Positions 20,015-28,092 of a DNA stretch of 64,000 nucleotides are shown here, piece after piece (the first letter of the stretch is position 1; every line of letters begins with the position of its first letter). A program made the translations under genes and the position numbers. Under the pieces are notes generated by a model that was not told where the DNA came from, did no database searches, and saw only the letters and a list, made by a program, of their open reading frames with translations. The stretch lies in contig NZ_QXJM01000037.1 in the NCBI RefSeq assembly GCF_003570905.1, positions 1 through 64,000 of the forward strand, written 5' to 3'. This stretch comes from Cohnella faecalis. Its GTDB lineage: Bacteria; Bacillota; Bacilli; Paenibacillales; Paenibacillaceae.

Positions 20015-21013
20015 ATGTCCAACATACATGGCAGCAGCTTTCGTTATCCCGAAGTATGGAGACCGGCCGATCCGGCGGAGGCATGGCAATGGAAGCGCCG
20101 GTTCGGCGCGGAAGCGGCGTTCGCGGCCGGGGCGACATGGCTTCGGACGCAATGGGAAGCAGGCTCGCTGCCGATGCCTTCTTATTTGATCGATTTGAGC
20201 GCTGTGAAGGAACTGACGGGAATAAAAGTCAAGCATAATCGGTTAACGATAGGAGCGCTGACATCTCTCGCCCAAGTGCGTTCGAGTGCCGAGGTTCTCG
20301 CGAACGCGCCTGCGCTTACGGCGGCTGCTGCTGCGATAGCCGCGCACTCGATCCGCCAGTTGCGACGATAGGCGGCAATATCGTCACCCGGGTCGGCGAT
20401 TCGCTGCCGGCGCTTATCGCTCACGAAGCGGAGCTGGTTTGGCAAGATGACGAAGGAGAACGCGCGATGGATGCGGAGTCGTGGCTGGAACGTTGCCGAA
20501 GCGGAACGGCAGGGCCTTCGCTGCTGAAGGAAATCCGGCTCCCGTTAGTCGAAGCAGCTTCCGGGCTTGCCGTTGGCACCGCCGTTGAGGCTGCCGCCGA
20601 TGTTGGATTCGGCAGCGGATCGCGGTCGGAAGCGGCATTGGATTCGGGCGGTTCAGCCGAAAGGACGTTCAGCTATTACCACAAGGTCGGCCGCCGGGAA
20701 GCGTTCACGCCTTCGCTAGCGACAGCGGCAATGAACGGAACGCTGACTGAAGACGGCGTCATTGCGCAAATCAGAATCGCGCGGGTGGAGCAGCATGCTT
20801 GCTCAAAGGCTGGCGCTGGCGGAGAAGGCAGTGATCGGCGCGAAGCCGGGCCGGGAAGCCGCCGAAGCGATGTTCGCGGCGGTTGCAGCCGAATATGCTC
20901 CCGCGCCGGACCCGTTCGCCTCGAAGGAATATCGGATTCGAACGGTCGCGAACCTGCTTGCGGCGGAAGCTTGGAAGCTTGGCCGGAAAGCCCCGCCATC
21001 GGAAGGAGGCTGA
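20015..21013 (+). pseudogene. Xanthine dehydrogenase FAD subunit, frameshifted copy A''
   Basis: Third copy of the gene at 6048, three bases shorter (GG to G near 20361, and two G losses near 20781-20792). The FAD motif ATIGGNIV is disrupted by the first loss. The start, ribosome site and stop are retained. Confidence 0.9.
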
Positions 21014-21016
21014 CAG

Positions 21017-21389
21017 ATGGGACTGGTGACGAAAGAAAAGAGCGGAAGCAGATGGCGAATCCGTCCGACGCCCGGCGAAAGTGACCGGGTCGCTTGTCTA
21101 TTTGACCGACATGCGCCATCCGGACGAATTGATCGGAGCGGTTCTCCGAAGCGAGCATCCTCACGCTCTCATCCGTTCGATTTCGACGGAGAAAGCGGTC
21201 GCGCTGCCCGGCGTGCATGCCGTGCTGACATGGCGCGACGTCCCCGGCCTGAACGGCTTCGGTATCGCAAAGCCGGATCAGCCGGTGTTCTGCGAAGACA
21301 AGGTCCGGTATGTGGGCGACGCGGTCGCGGCGGTGGCGGCCGATTCGCGGGAAATCGCGGCGGAAGCGCTCGCCCTTATCGAAGTCGAC
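21017..21389 (+). pseudogene. Xanthine dehydrogenase molybdenum subunit fragment, copy A''
   Basis: About the first 125 codons of the gene at 7053, with two G/C-run losses near 21066-21070. It is joined at GTCGAC (21384-21389) to trmD sequence. A continuous frame then runs from here into trmD and ends at 21847; that fusion is a product of the junction and should not be annotated as one protein. Confidence 0.88.
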
Positions 21390-21847
21390 GCAAAGCTCAG
21401 GAGCTGTCGGGGGAATCTCACCTTATTTTCGTTTGCGGCCATTACGAAGGTTATGACGAGAGAATCCGGGAGCATCTTGTCACGGACGAGCTGTCGATAG
21501 GGGATTACGTTCTGACGGGCGGCGAGCTGCCGGCGATGGTCGTCATCGATACGGTCGTTCGGCTGCTTCCGGGTGTGCTCGGAAACGAACAATCGGCGGT
21601 TACGGACTCGTTCAGCGACGGACTGCTCGAATATCCGCATTATACGCGCCCGCCTGAATTTCGGGGCTGGAAGGTCCCGGATGTCCTTTTGTCGGGTCAC
21701 CATGCAGAGATCGACAAATGGCGCCGCCACCAGTCGCTGGAACGGACGCATTCGCGCAGGCCCGAGCTGCTTCATGTCGTCGAGCTTACGGAAAAAGAAC
21801 GGAAATGGCTGGAAGAGCGGCGACGGACGGAGAATGGGTCGGATTAA
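21390..21847 (+). CDS. trmD: tRNA (guanine-37-N1)-methyltransferase TrmD, 5'-truncated
   Basis: C-terminal part (about 150 of the usual 245-250 residues) of the SPOUT enzyme that methylates G37 next to the anticodon. The trefoil-knot SAM site is present: [15 protein letters not shown] and [13 protein letters not shown], followed by the C-terminal tRNA-binding domain with [19 protein letters not shown]. The N-terminal 90-100 residues are missing because the xanthine dehydrogenase block is joined at 21389/21390. TrmD is essential or nearly so in many bacteria, so an intact copy should exist elsewhere. The normal upstream partners rpsP and rimM are also absent. Confidence 0.92.
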
Positions 21848-21900
21848 GCTGCGGCAACGCGGTTACTCCATTTTTTTACATCGATCTGCCGCTTTTTCGG

Positions 21901-21929
21901 TTGTGTTTCCTTCGCGTTTGTGGTATGAT
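21901..21929 (+). promoter_or_regulatory. Candidate SigA promoter for rplS
   Basis: TTGTGT (21901-21906), 17-bp spacer, TATGAT (21924-21929). It lies in the trmD-rplS gap and would produce a leader of about 140 nt before the rplS ATG at 22075. Confidence 0.55.
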
Positions 21930-21950
21930 TTCAAATGTTGTTTTGTGCGT

Positions 21951-21975
21951 CGTTCATGACTTGTCGATATGAACG
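21951..21975 (+). promoter_or_regulatory. Hairpin in the rplS leader, candidate L19 leader element
   Basis: CGTTCAT (21951-21957) pairs perfectly with ATGAACG (21969-21975) around an 11-base loop, early in the rplS transcript. Firmicute rplS genes often carry a structured leader linked to L19 autoregulation. Position fits; I cannot confirm the consensus by eye. Confidence 0.35.
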
Positions 21976-22074
21976 ATCTACGTAAAGTCGGACGGTCCTC
22001 TGCACGTCATGATCCGAGTGTCGACATTCGGGGAGCGGGGTACGAACGTCTATGATGGAAGGAGGGAATACCCC

Positions 22075-22415
22075 ATGAATCTGATTCAAGCGATTACGCA
22101 AGAGCAGCTGCGCAAGGACGTACCTAGCTTTCGTCCGGGCGATACGCTGAAAGTGCACGTGAAAGTCGTCGAGGGTTCCCGCGAGCGCGTTCAGCTGTTC
22201 GAGGGCGTCGTGATCAAACGTCGCGCGGCGGCATCAGCGAAACGTTCACGGTTCGTAAAATTTCTTATGGCGTAGGCGTTGAGCGTGCTTTCCCGGTTCA
22301 CTCGCCACGGATCGAGAAGATCGAAGTGACTCGTCGCGGTAAAGTTCGCCGTGCGAAGCTGTACTACCTGCGCAACCTGCGCGGTAAAGCGGCACGGATC
22401 AAAGAAATTCGATAA
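22075..22415 (+). CDS. rplS: 50S ribosomal protein L19 (one-base frameshift in this sequence)
   Basis: Small basic protein at the 30S-50S interface. N-terminal part ([36 protein letters not shown]) and C-terminal part ([29 protein letters not shown]) are both clear but in different frames. One G is missing in the CGTCGCGCGGCGGC stretch near 22224, where a Gly triplet is expected. Restoring one base gives 113 aa, the family length. GGAGGG precedes the ATG. L19 is a core gene, so a sequence error is far likelier than a real mutation. Confidence 0.93.
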
Positions 22416-22520
22416 GATGCGTCAAAGGGGGGCTTGGCGGTGTTCAAGTCTCCCTTTTTGTATTTATTCCCGTTTTCAGAAAATTTCCGCTGCACAGCGG
22501 AGCAAGAATAGAGGCGAATA

Positions 22521-23293
22521 GTGTTGGAGCGTAATCGGGACGAGGAACTAAACGGGCAAGCATACATAGATTCCGAAGGACAAACGAAAGAAGACGAGCG
22601 CTCCGCATCCGGACTAAGACAAGAGGCAAGCGACTACGAGCCGGCTGCTCGCGAAGAGGATGACGGAACGGCGCCCCCTCCTTCGGGCGCGAATCCGAAC
22701 GGACCGAAGCCATCGAAAGCGGCGGGTGAGCTTTTCGAATGGATTAAGGCACTTGCTATCGCAGGTTTGCTCGTATTCGTCATTCGCTGGTTTCTGGTCA
22801 GCCCGTTTATCGTCGACGGGCCTTCGATGGAGCCTAACTTTTGGGATCACGAACGGATTATCGTCAATAAAATCATTTACGATATTCGCGAACCGAAACG
22901 CGGAGAAGTCATCGTGTTCCACGTACCGGATGAAGGCCGCGATTTCATCAAGCGGGTTATCGGAGTTCCGGGCGACGAAGTGAAGGTCGACGGGGACGAT
23001 GTATACATCAACGGCGCCAAAATTGAGGAATCTTATTTGAAGAAAGCGATCGAGGAAGCGCATGCGGCCGGTCCCGATTCGCTCTATAATCCGCACAACG
23101 GGGAAGCAGCGACTTCCCGAACTTGGAATTCCCTGACGGCAAAGTGCCGGAAGGCATGCTATTCGTCATGGGCGATCATCGCTCCAACAGCGAGGACAGC
23201 CGGATGATCGGCTTTATTCCGCAATCCCGTGTCGTTGGACGCGCCGATTTGGTGTTCTGGCCGATCAAGGATTTCCATTTTGTATCACACTGA
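22521..23293 (+). CDS. lepB: Signal peptidase I (frameshift near 23106)
   Basis: Membrane-anchored Ser/Lys protease that removes signal peptides. The first 70 residues are acidic and hydrophilic, longer than in many relatives. One membrane anchor follows, then the catalytic serine motif DGPSMEPN and the lysine motif FIKRVIGVPGDEV. After 23106 the frame changes; the downstream frame carries the signature GDHRSNSEDSR and ends with FWPIKDF. One base seems lost near GGGGAAGCAGCGAC. GTG start with a weak GAGG site upstream. Placement between rplS and ylqF is typical of Paenibacillaceae. Confidence 0.9.
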
Positions 23294-23358
23294 TGAGTCG
23301 CCAATGAACATGGTATGAATCCCTCATATCCGGGACTCGCTGAATAGGGGGATGGTCC

Positions 23359-24244
23359 ATGACCATACAAGTTTCCCGGCATATGACCCGAGCAACGACG
23401 TCAAATCGAAGAAAGCTCAAGCTGATCGACGTCTATTCGACTCTGGATCCCGAATTCCGCAATCGAGCCGCAATCCGATGATCGACGAAATCGTGGGCGG
23501 CAAGCGCGGCTCATTCTGCTTAACAAAGCGGATTTGGCGGATGCGGAGCAAACGACTCGCTGGAACAAGCATTTCAAGGCCCAAGGCCATGAGACGCTTG
23601 CCATCGACGCGAGCAACGGTACGGGCGTCAAAGATATTTCGGGCAAGGTGAAAGAGCTTTTGCGCGAGAAAATCGAGCGTCAACTGAGCAAAGGGTTGAA
23701 GCCGAGAGCGGCGCGGGCGTTGATCGTCGGTATTCCTAACGTCGGCAAGTCGACCTTGATTAATCGGCTTGCCGGACGCAATGTCGCGGCGACGGGCGAT
23801 CGACCGGGCGTAACGAAAGGTCAGCAATGGATTCGCACGGGAAGCGACATCGAGCTACTGGACACGCCGGGCATTCTGTGGCCAAGGTTTGAGGACCCCG
23901 AGGTTGGCAACCGCCTCGCGGCTACGGGCGCGATTAAAGAAGAGGTGCTCCATATCGACGAAGTCGCCTGCTTTGTGCTGAAGGAGCTGGCTCCCCGGTA
24001 TGGCGACGTTCTCTCCGAACGTTACGGCTTGGATAGCTTGCCTTCGTCGCTGCCGGATTTGCAATCGGCCATCGAGGTGCTGGAAGCGATTGGACGGCGC
24101 AGGGGATGTTTGGCTGGCGGAGGGCATATCGATTACGAGAAAGCAGCCGGCGTTCTGCTGCGCGACCTTCGGTCAGGCAAGCTGGGCCGAATTACGCTGG
24201 AAGGTCCGGAAGAAGCGATGGAGCCGATCGGAGCTTCGGAGTAA
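23359..24244 (+). CDS. ylqF: Ribosome biogenesis GTPase YlqF/RbgA (5' part corrupted by several indels)
   Basis: Circularly permuted GTPase acting late in 50S assembly. Motif order is the permuted one: NKAD (G4) near the N-terminus, then the P-loop GIPNVGKST (G1), then DTPG (G3). From about 23365 to 23525 several single bases are missing, so the expected MTIQWFPGHM start appears only as scattered fragments in different frames. From 23534 on the frame is open to the TAA at 24244. Adjacent to rplS and lepB, as in relatives; a strong terminator follows. Confidence 0.9.
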
Positions 24245-24259
24245 GCAAACTGGATACAT

Positions 24260-24293
24260 CCGTCGGATGATTGCGCTCCGGCGGCTTTTTTTT
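24260..24293 (+). terminator. Rho-independent terminator after ylqF
   Basis: Stem CCGTCGGA / TCCGGCGG (all eight positions pair, one as G-T) with a 9-base loop, followed by C and eight T. It ends the rplS-lepB-ylqF transcript. Confidence 0.85.
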
Positions 24294-24381
24294 GTCGAAA
24301 GGCGGCATCGCGGTCTTGGCAATAGTGCGGAATTGACGGACAATGTCAATAACAATAGGAATGGAAGAGGGCGGGAATGTC

Positions 24382-25008
24382 ATGGAAGAAACGAATCGGC
24401 TGCAATTCGAGACGGAATGCTGGAGCCGGGATATACCGCCGTCGCCGGTATCGATGAAGTAGGCCGCGGTTGTCTGTTCGGAGACGTTGTAGCCGCTGCG
24501 GTCATTATGCCTGTCGGTTTTATTTTGGAAGGAGTTAACGATTCCAAGCAATTAAGCGAAAAAAAAGCGGGACCTGCTGTACGAGGAAATATTGAAAACG
24601 GCGACATCGTGGTCTGTGGCGAGAGTGGATGCGGCGACGATCGACCGGATCAATATTCGCCAGGCTTCCCGGCTTGCGATGAAAAAGGCGGTCGAGGCTT
24701 TGAGCGTAAAGCCGGATTACTTGCTTGTGGATGCGGAGTCGGTAGAGCTTGATACGAACCAGACGGCTATCGTCAAAGGCGATTTTCTCAGCCAATCGAT
24801 CGGCGCGGCATCCATCGTGGCCAAGGTGACGAGGGACAGGCTATGCCAGGAAGTATGGGATACTCTTCATCCGGGCTATGGCATTGCCGGGCACAAGGGC
24901 TACGGGACCAAGGAGCATCGCGAGGCGATTATAAGACTCGGTCCAACGCCGATGCATAGGCAAAGCTTTCTAAAGGGGCTGTACGTCGTGCAACAGGAAT
25001 TGTTCTAG
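24382..25008 (+). CDS. rnhB: Ribonuclease HII (two frameshifts in this sequence)
   Basis: Endonuclease cleaving RNA in RNA-DNA hybrids and single ribonucleotides in DNA. The catalytic motif AGIDEVGRG sits near the start, then [17 protein letters not shown] and HKGYGTKEH. The N-terminal 14 codons from ATG 24382 are in another frame than the active-site part (indel near 24420). The A-run near 24560 (eight A, seven expected) shifts the frame again. The C-terminal 138 codons are open to 25008. It is shorter at the N-terminus than Bacillus RnhB. Homopolymer error is the simplest explanation. Confidence 0.88.
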
Positions 25009-25103
25009 AGGGATAGAGAAGAGCATTTGCATTCATTTTCGCGTTTGCCAAGCCGATACATAGAAGTAAGGAAATCGCTTCGTTCGTGAGGGGGGAATAC
25101 CGC

Positions 25104-26981
25104 GTGAGCATGAACATCGGACCAATGCTTCGGGCGCTGCTAAGCGAAGGACAGCCGGCCGAGGGGAGCAAGGCGCTGGAGCTAAGAATAGGGCAAATCG
25201 TCCGAGGCGTCCTCTTGGAGCTGCTGGACAATCAGGAAGCTATAGTGAGCATTAACGGCGTTAACGTGAGGGCAAGGCTCGATGCGGATATGCCTGTCGG
25301 TCGCGGAACGCTGCTGCAGGTGCAGACGAGCTCGGGCGGCGGCTTGGTGGCGCTTAAGCCTCTTGCGGACCTGTCGGAAATGATGCCGGAGGAAGGGCTG
25401 AAGGACGTGCTTAAGTCGTTCAGCCTTCCGGAGCAAAAATGGGCCATGGAGCTTGTGAGAGGGTTGAAAAAGGACGGTTATCCGATCTCTCGGGATACGG
25501 CGTCCTTTTTCGCCTCGGCGGCAAGTCTGAAGCCGGCAACGACCGATTCGCAAAGCTGGATGGCGGCTTCGGACGTAGCGTTCCGACGAGGGCTCGCTCC
25601 GACGGAAGCGACGATCGGCTCGCTGAGGCAAGCTTTGTTCGGCGCTCCGCTTCACGAATCGATCGCGAACGTGCAGACTGAGCTTGCCGCATGGCAAAGC
25701 TCGGGCAATGCTGCGTCAAGCGAGGCGTCCGAGCTTGGGAAAAAGCTGCAAACGCTCCTCGCGCGAGGAGCGGAGTACATGGTTCGAGCCGAGGCGGGGA
25801 AGGAGGGCCAGCCGACTTTTGGAGACGAAGCGAAAAAGTCGGTAGAAAGCTCTCGGCCGCAACCCGACGGGATTGCGCGGAATGCAGATTCGGCTCGGGC
25901 GAACCCGCGTGGATCGGCAGTAAATGTTGCGGATCTCTCGGTTCAGGAAAATGTGAAAGCGGCGATACAGGCTCGAACGGATAATGAGGGCGATCCGATT
26001 GAGCGGTCTGCGCCGCGGAGCGGATTGGCCGAAGCTGGCGGCGAACGAGCTTCGGCGATGCCGCGAGCGACAACATCGACAAGCTCTCAAGAGAATGCGG
26101 CTGCGGCTAATCGACAAGCCTCCTTGAGTTCAAGCGAGCGTTCTGCTTCGGGAGAGGCCGCATCGGGGAAAACCGGCAACTCCGCTGCGGAAGGTTCCAG
26201 ACCGGACGGCAGACAGCCGACTGCGGCCGCTCCTCGGCAGGAAGGCGCTTGGATCGGACGATTCCTGCAGTGGATCGGCGCTGGGCATGAGCGCAATGCT
26301 CTTCATGCATCCGATCAGAGACTGGGCGGGGATCTAACGTTTCCCGCTTCGGCGGGAACGGATTTGGACGCAACGGCGGAACAAGCATCGAACCAGCACG
26401 GCGATTCGATGAAAAGCGCTTTGCTCGCCTTATCTTCCCGTGACGATATACCTCCTGCATTACGGGATGCCGCCCAAACGCTGGTCAATCAAATAACCGG
26501 ACAGCAATTGCTGTTGGCTTCCGAGCGCAACGGGACTTCGCCGTTCAGTCATATGACGTTATTCGTGCCAATGAAGACGGCGGATGGCGAGACGACTGCT
26601 ACCGTTCATGTCCAGACGCGGCGCGGACGCCGAGGAGAGTGGGACGCCGACAATTGCCGGCTGTTATTCGATCTGCGCATGCGAAATCTGGGAGATACGG
26701 TCGTCGACGTTCAGGTGGTCGATCGTATCGTATCGCTTAAGCTGATGAACGATTTTCCAGGTATGCAGGATTTATTGGAACAAGCCAGGAACGAGCTGTC
26801 GTCGGGAATAAGAGAGGCGGGCTTCCAGCTTCTGTCGTTGACTGTATCGCCGCTGCCTTCGCTTCGTTCGGGTATCGAAGGGGCGGATGGAGCAGCGGGA
26901 ACGGACAATCCGAGAGGGGATTACCCTCCGTCATCTGCGTTTGCCTCTAAGCCTTACAAGGGAGTTGATTTTCGGGCATGA
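25104..26981 (+). CDS. ylqG: YlqG-like protein with FliK-type C-terminal domain
   Basis: 625-aa protein in the position of Bacillus ylqG. An N-terminal conserved part (about 1-190) contains ELRIGQIVRG and INGVNVRARLD. A long middle region (about 200-440) is rich in Ala, Ser, Glu and Gly and probably disordered. The C-terminal 150 residues resemble the flagellar hook-length control domain (MTLFVPMKTADGE, RMRNLGDTVVDVQVVD). GTG start chosen because GAGGGGGG lies just upstream. Its stop overlaps the ylqH start (ATGA). Function unproven; see the YlqG/YlqH finding. Confidence 0.8.
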   Translation: MSMNIGPMLRALLSEGQPAEGSKALELRIGQIVRGVLLELLDNQEAIVSINGVNVRARLDADMPVGRGTLLQVQTSSGGGLVALKPLADLSEMMPEEGLKDVLKSFSLPEQKWAMELVRGLKKDGYPISRDTASFFASAASLKPATTDSQSWMAASDVAFRRGLAPTEATIGSLRQALFGAPLHESIANVQTELAAWQSSGNAASSEASELGKKLQTLLARGAEYMVRAEAGKEGQPTFGDEAKKSVESSRPQPDGIARNADSARANPRGSAVNVADLSVQENVKAAIQARTDNEGDPIERSAPRSGLAEAGGERASAMPRATTSTSSQENAAAANRQASLSSSERSASGEAASGKTGNSAAEGSRPDGRQPTAAAPRQEGAWIGRFLQWIGAGHERNALHASDQRLGGDLTFPASAGTDLDATAEQASNQHGDSMKSALLALSSRDDIPPALRDAAQTLVNQITGQQLLLASERNGTSPFSHMTLFVPMKTADGETTATVHVQTRRGRRGEWDADNCRLLFDLRMRNLGDTVVDVQVVDRIVSLKLMNDFPGMQDLLEQARNELSSGIREAGFQLLSLTVSPLPSLRSGIEGADGAAGTDNPRGDYPPSSAFASKPYKGVDFRA

Positions 26982-27285
26982 GCCGACAACCGTCCGAACG
27001 GACATTACCGAAAAAAGCGGTTGCTCTCAAGTACGAGCCGGAGCACCGAACGGCCCCGATTGTCATCGCCAAAGGCCAAGGCGTTATCGCGGACGAAATA
27101 TTGCGCCGCGCCCAGGATAACGGAATACCGGTGCAAGAAGACGCTTCGCTTGTGGAAGTGCTGTCCAAGCTCGACCTGGAGCAAGAAATCCCCCCGAGCT
27201 CTATCGGCTTGTCGCGGAAGTGCTTAGCTTCGTATACCGTTCGGATAAGCTCGCGACAAGAAGTGAAGGAGGGGGGATCGGTTGA
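26978..27285 (+). CDS. ylqH: YlqH-like protein, FlhB C-terminal-domain homologue (one-base frameshift)
   Basis: About 103 aa after correction. It resembles only the cytoplasmic tail of FlhB: KKAVALKYEP, APIVIAKGQGVIADEI, and a tail matching LYRLVAEVLSFVYR. The NPTH autocleavage motif of true FlhB is not present. One C is missing in the run at 27190-27195 (six C, seven needed), shifting the last 35 codons. Restored, it ends at TGA 27283-27285, overlapping the next start. No membrane segments. Likely partner of YlqG. Confidence 0.85.
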
Positions 27286-27692
27286 ACGACTCTTTCGGAT
27301 CGAATCGGCGTACGACATCCGTTCCGTCCGCTAGGGGTAGAAGGCTGACCGGATTAAGAGGCGAGGAGGCGGCCGCCTCTTATTTGCAATCTCTGGGGCT
27401 GGTCATAGTGGAAAGGAATTGGCGCTGCCGTTCAGGCGAGATCGATCTAATCGCTCTGGAGGAAGCCGTTTTGGTGTTCGTGGAAGTACGTTCGCGATCG
27501 AGCACGAATAGATTCGGGACAGCCATCGAAGCGATTACTCCGCGCAAATGCCGACAAGTCCGAGACATTGCTTCCATTTATATGAGAATGAAGGGCGAAA
27601 GCAATCGGTCCGTCCGATTCGATGCCGTAGCCGTTACTTTCAGCGCGGACGGCGAAGTGGCTGAAATCAAACACATACCCGGCGCTTTCTAA
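27282..27692 (+). CDS. YraN/UPF0102 family nuclease-like protein
   Basis: 136-aa protein with a restriction-endonuclease-like core: GEEAAASYL, the catalytic-type GEIDLIAL with a following VFVEVRSR (D-ExK-like arrangement, here ExR) and a C-terminal VRFDAVAV. Members are predicted Holliday-junction or structure-related nucleases; the role is not firmly known. TTG start overlaps the ylqH stop and follows AGGAGGGGGG. The family lysine of the ExK motif appears as Arg in VEVRSR, which is usual for this family. Confidence 0.85.
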   Translation: MNDSFGSNRRTTSVPSARGRRLTGLRGEEAAASYLQSLGLVIVERNWRCRSGEIDLIALEEAVLVFVEVRSRSSTNRFGTAIEAITPRKCRQVRDIASIYMRMKGESNRSVRFDAVAVTFSADGEVAEIKHIPGAF

Positions 27693-27699
27693 TCATTGT

Positions 27700-27955
27700 T
27701 GATTGTGGGGGAACAACGGTAGCGCATCCCGTGCATCGCACGGAGATTATCTGGAGAGCGCCAACAGTGGGAGCATGTCCCATACATTGAGTGGAAGTTA
27801 GCTGGAGAGCGCCAACAGTTGGAGCACGTCCCATACATTGAGTGGAAGTTAGCTGGAGAGCGCCAACAGTGGGAGCACATCCCGTACATGGAGCAGAAAT
27901 TAGCTGGAAAGCGTCATCAGTGGGAGCACGTCCCACACATCGAGCGGTGCCAATA
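27700..27955. repeat. Second tandem array, five 51-bp units (array 2)
   Basis: Units begin CTGGAGAGCGCCAACAG at 27751, 27802, 27853 and 27904 (last one diverged), with a more diverged unit before 27751. Period is exactly 51 bp. Each unit contains a small inverted repeat TGGGA-GCACG-TCCCA. The sequence is unrelated to array 1 but has the same period. The 27693-28036 gap holds nothing else I can identify. The minus strand is open with a 17-residue period, but no ribosome site supports translation. Confidence 0.85.
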
Positions 27956-28036
27956 ATTGCAGCAAGCTCCTTATTACATCTGCCTATTGAGCGGGCTTGG
28001 AATCCTGCTTGTCGTATATAAATTGCAAGAAACGTG

Positions 28037-28084
28037 CAAAAGGTGCCGCACCGCCAACTCAAATTGGCTGGTCGTTAGGCACCT
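28037..28084 (-). terminator. Terminator of the comM gene
   Basis: On the minus strand AAGGTGCC pairs with GGCACCTT, with inner CCAA/TTGG pairing, followed by TTTTGCACGTTTC. It lies just past the comM stop at 28093. Confidence 0.7.
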
Positions 28085-28092
28085 TATTCCGT

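Larger units (their letters stand above)
13931..21389 (+). repeat. Segment A'', direct third copy
   Basis: Repeats A from about position 7 to 7427 with an offset near 13939. It has roughly 25 one-base deletions relative to A, nearly all in runs of G or C, one likely substitution near 18963, and a 54-bp insertion at 14794-14847. It ends at GTCGAC (21384-21389; the same hexamer is at 7422-7427 in A), immediately followed by trmD sequence. Confidence 0.93.

Noticed and set aside
21384-21389. SalI cloning junction (GTCGAC)
   Set aside because: The hexamer is native in segment A at 7422-7427 and common in this GC-rich DNA, so its position at the junction may be chance.
21017-21847. 276-aa fusion of xanthine dehydrogenase start with TrmD
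   Set aside because: Created by the junction at 21389 and by upstream frameshifts; the two halves are unrelated families.
27667-28062. Minus-strand 131-codon frame with 17-residue repeats in array 2
   Set aside because: Start would lie inside the comM terminator, no ribosome site, and the period alone explains openness.
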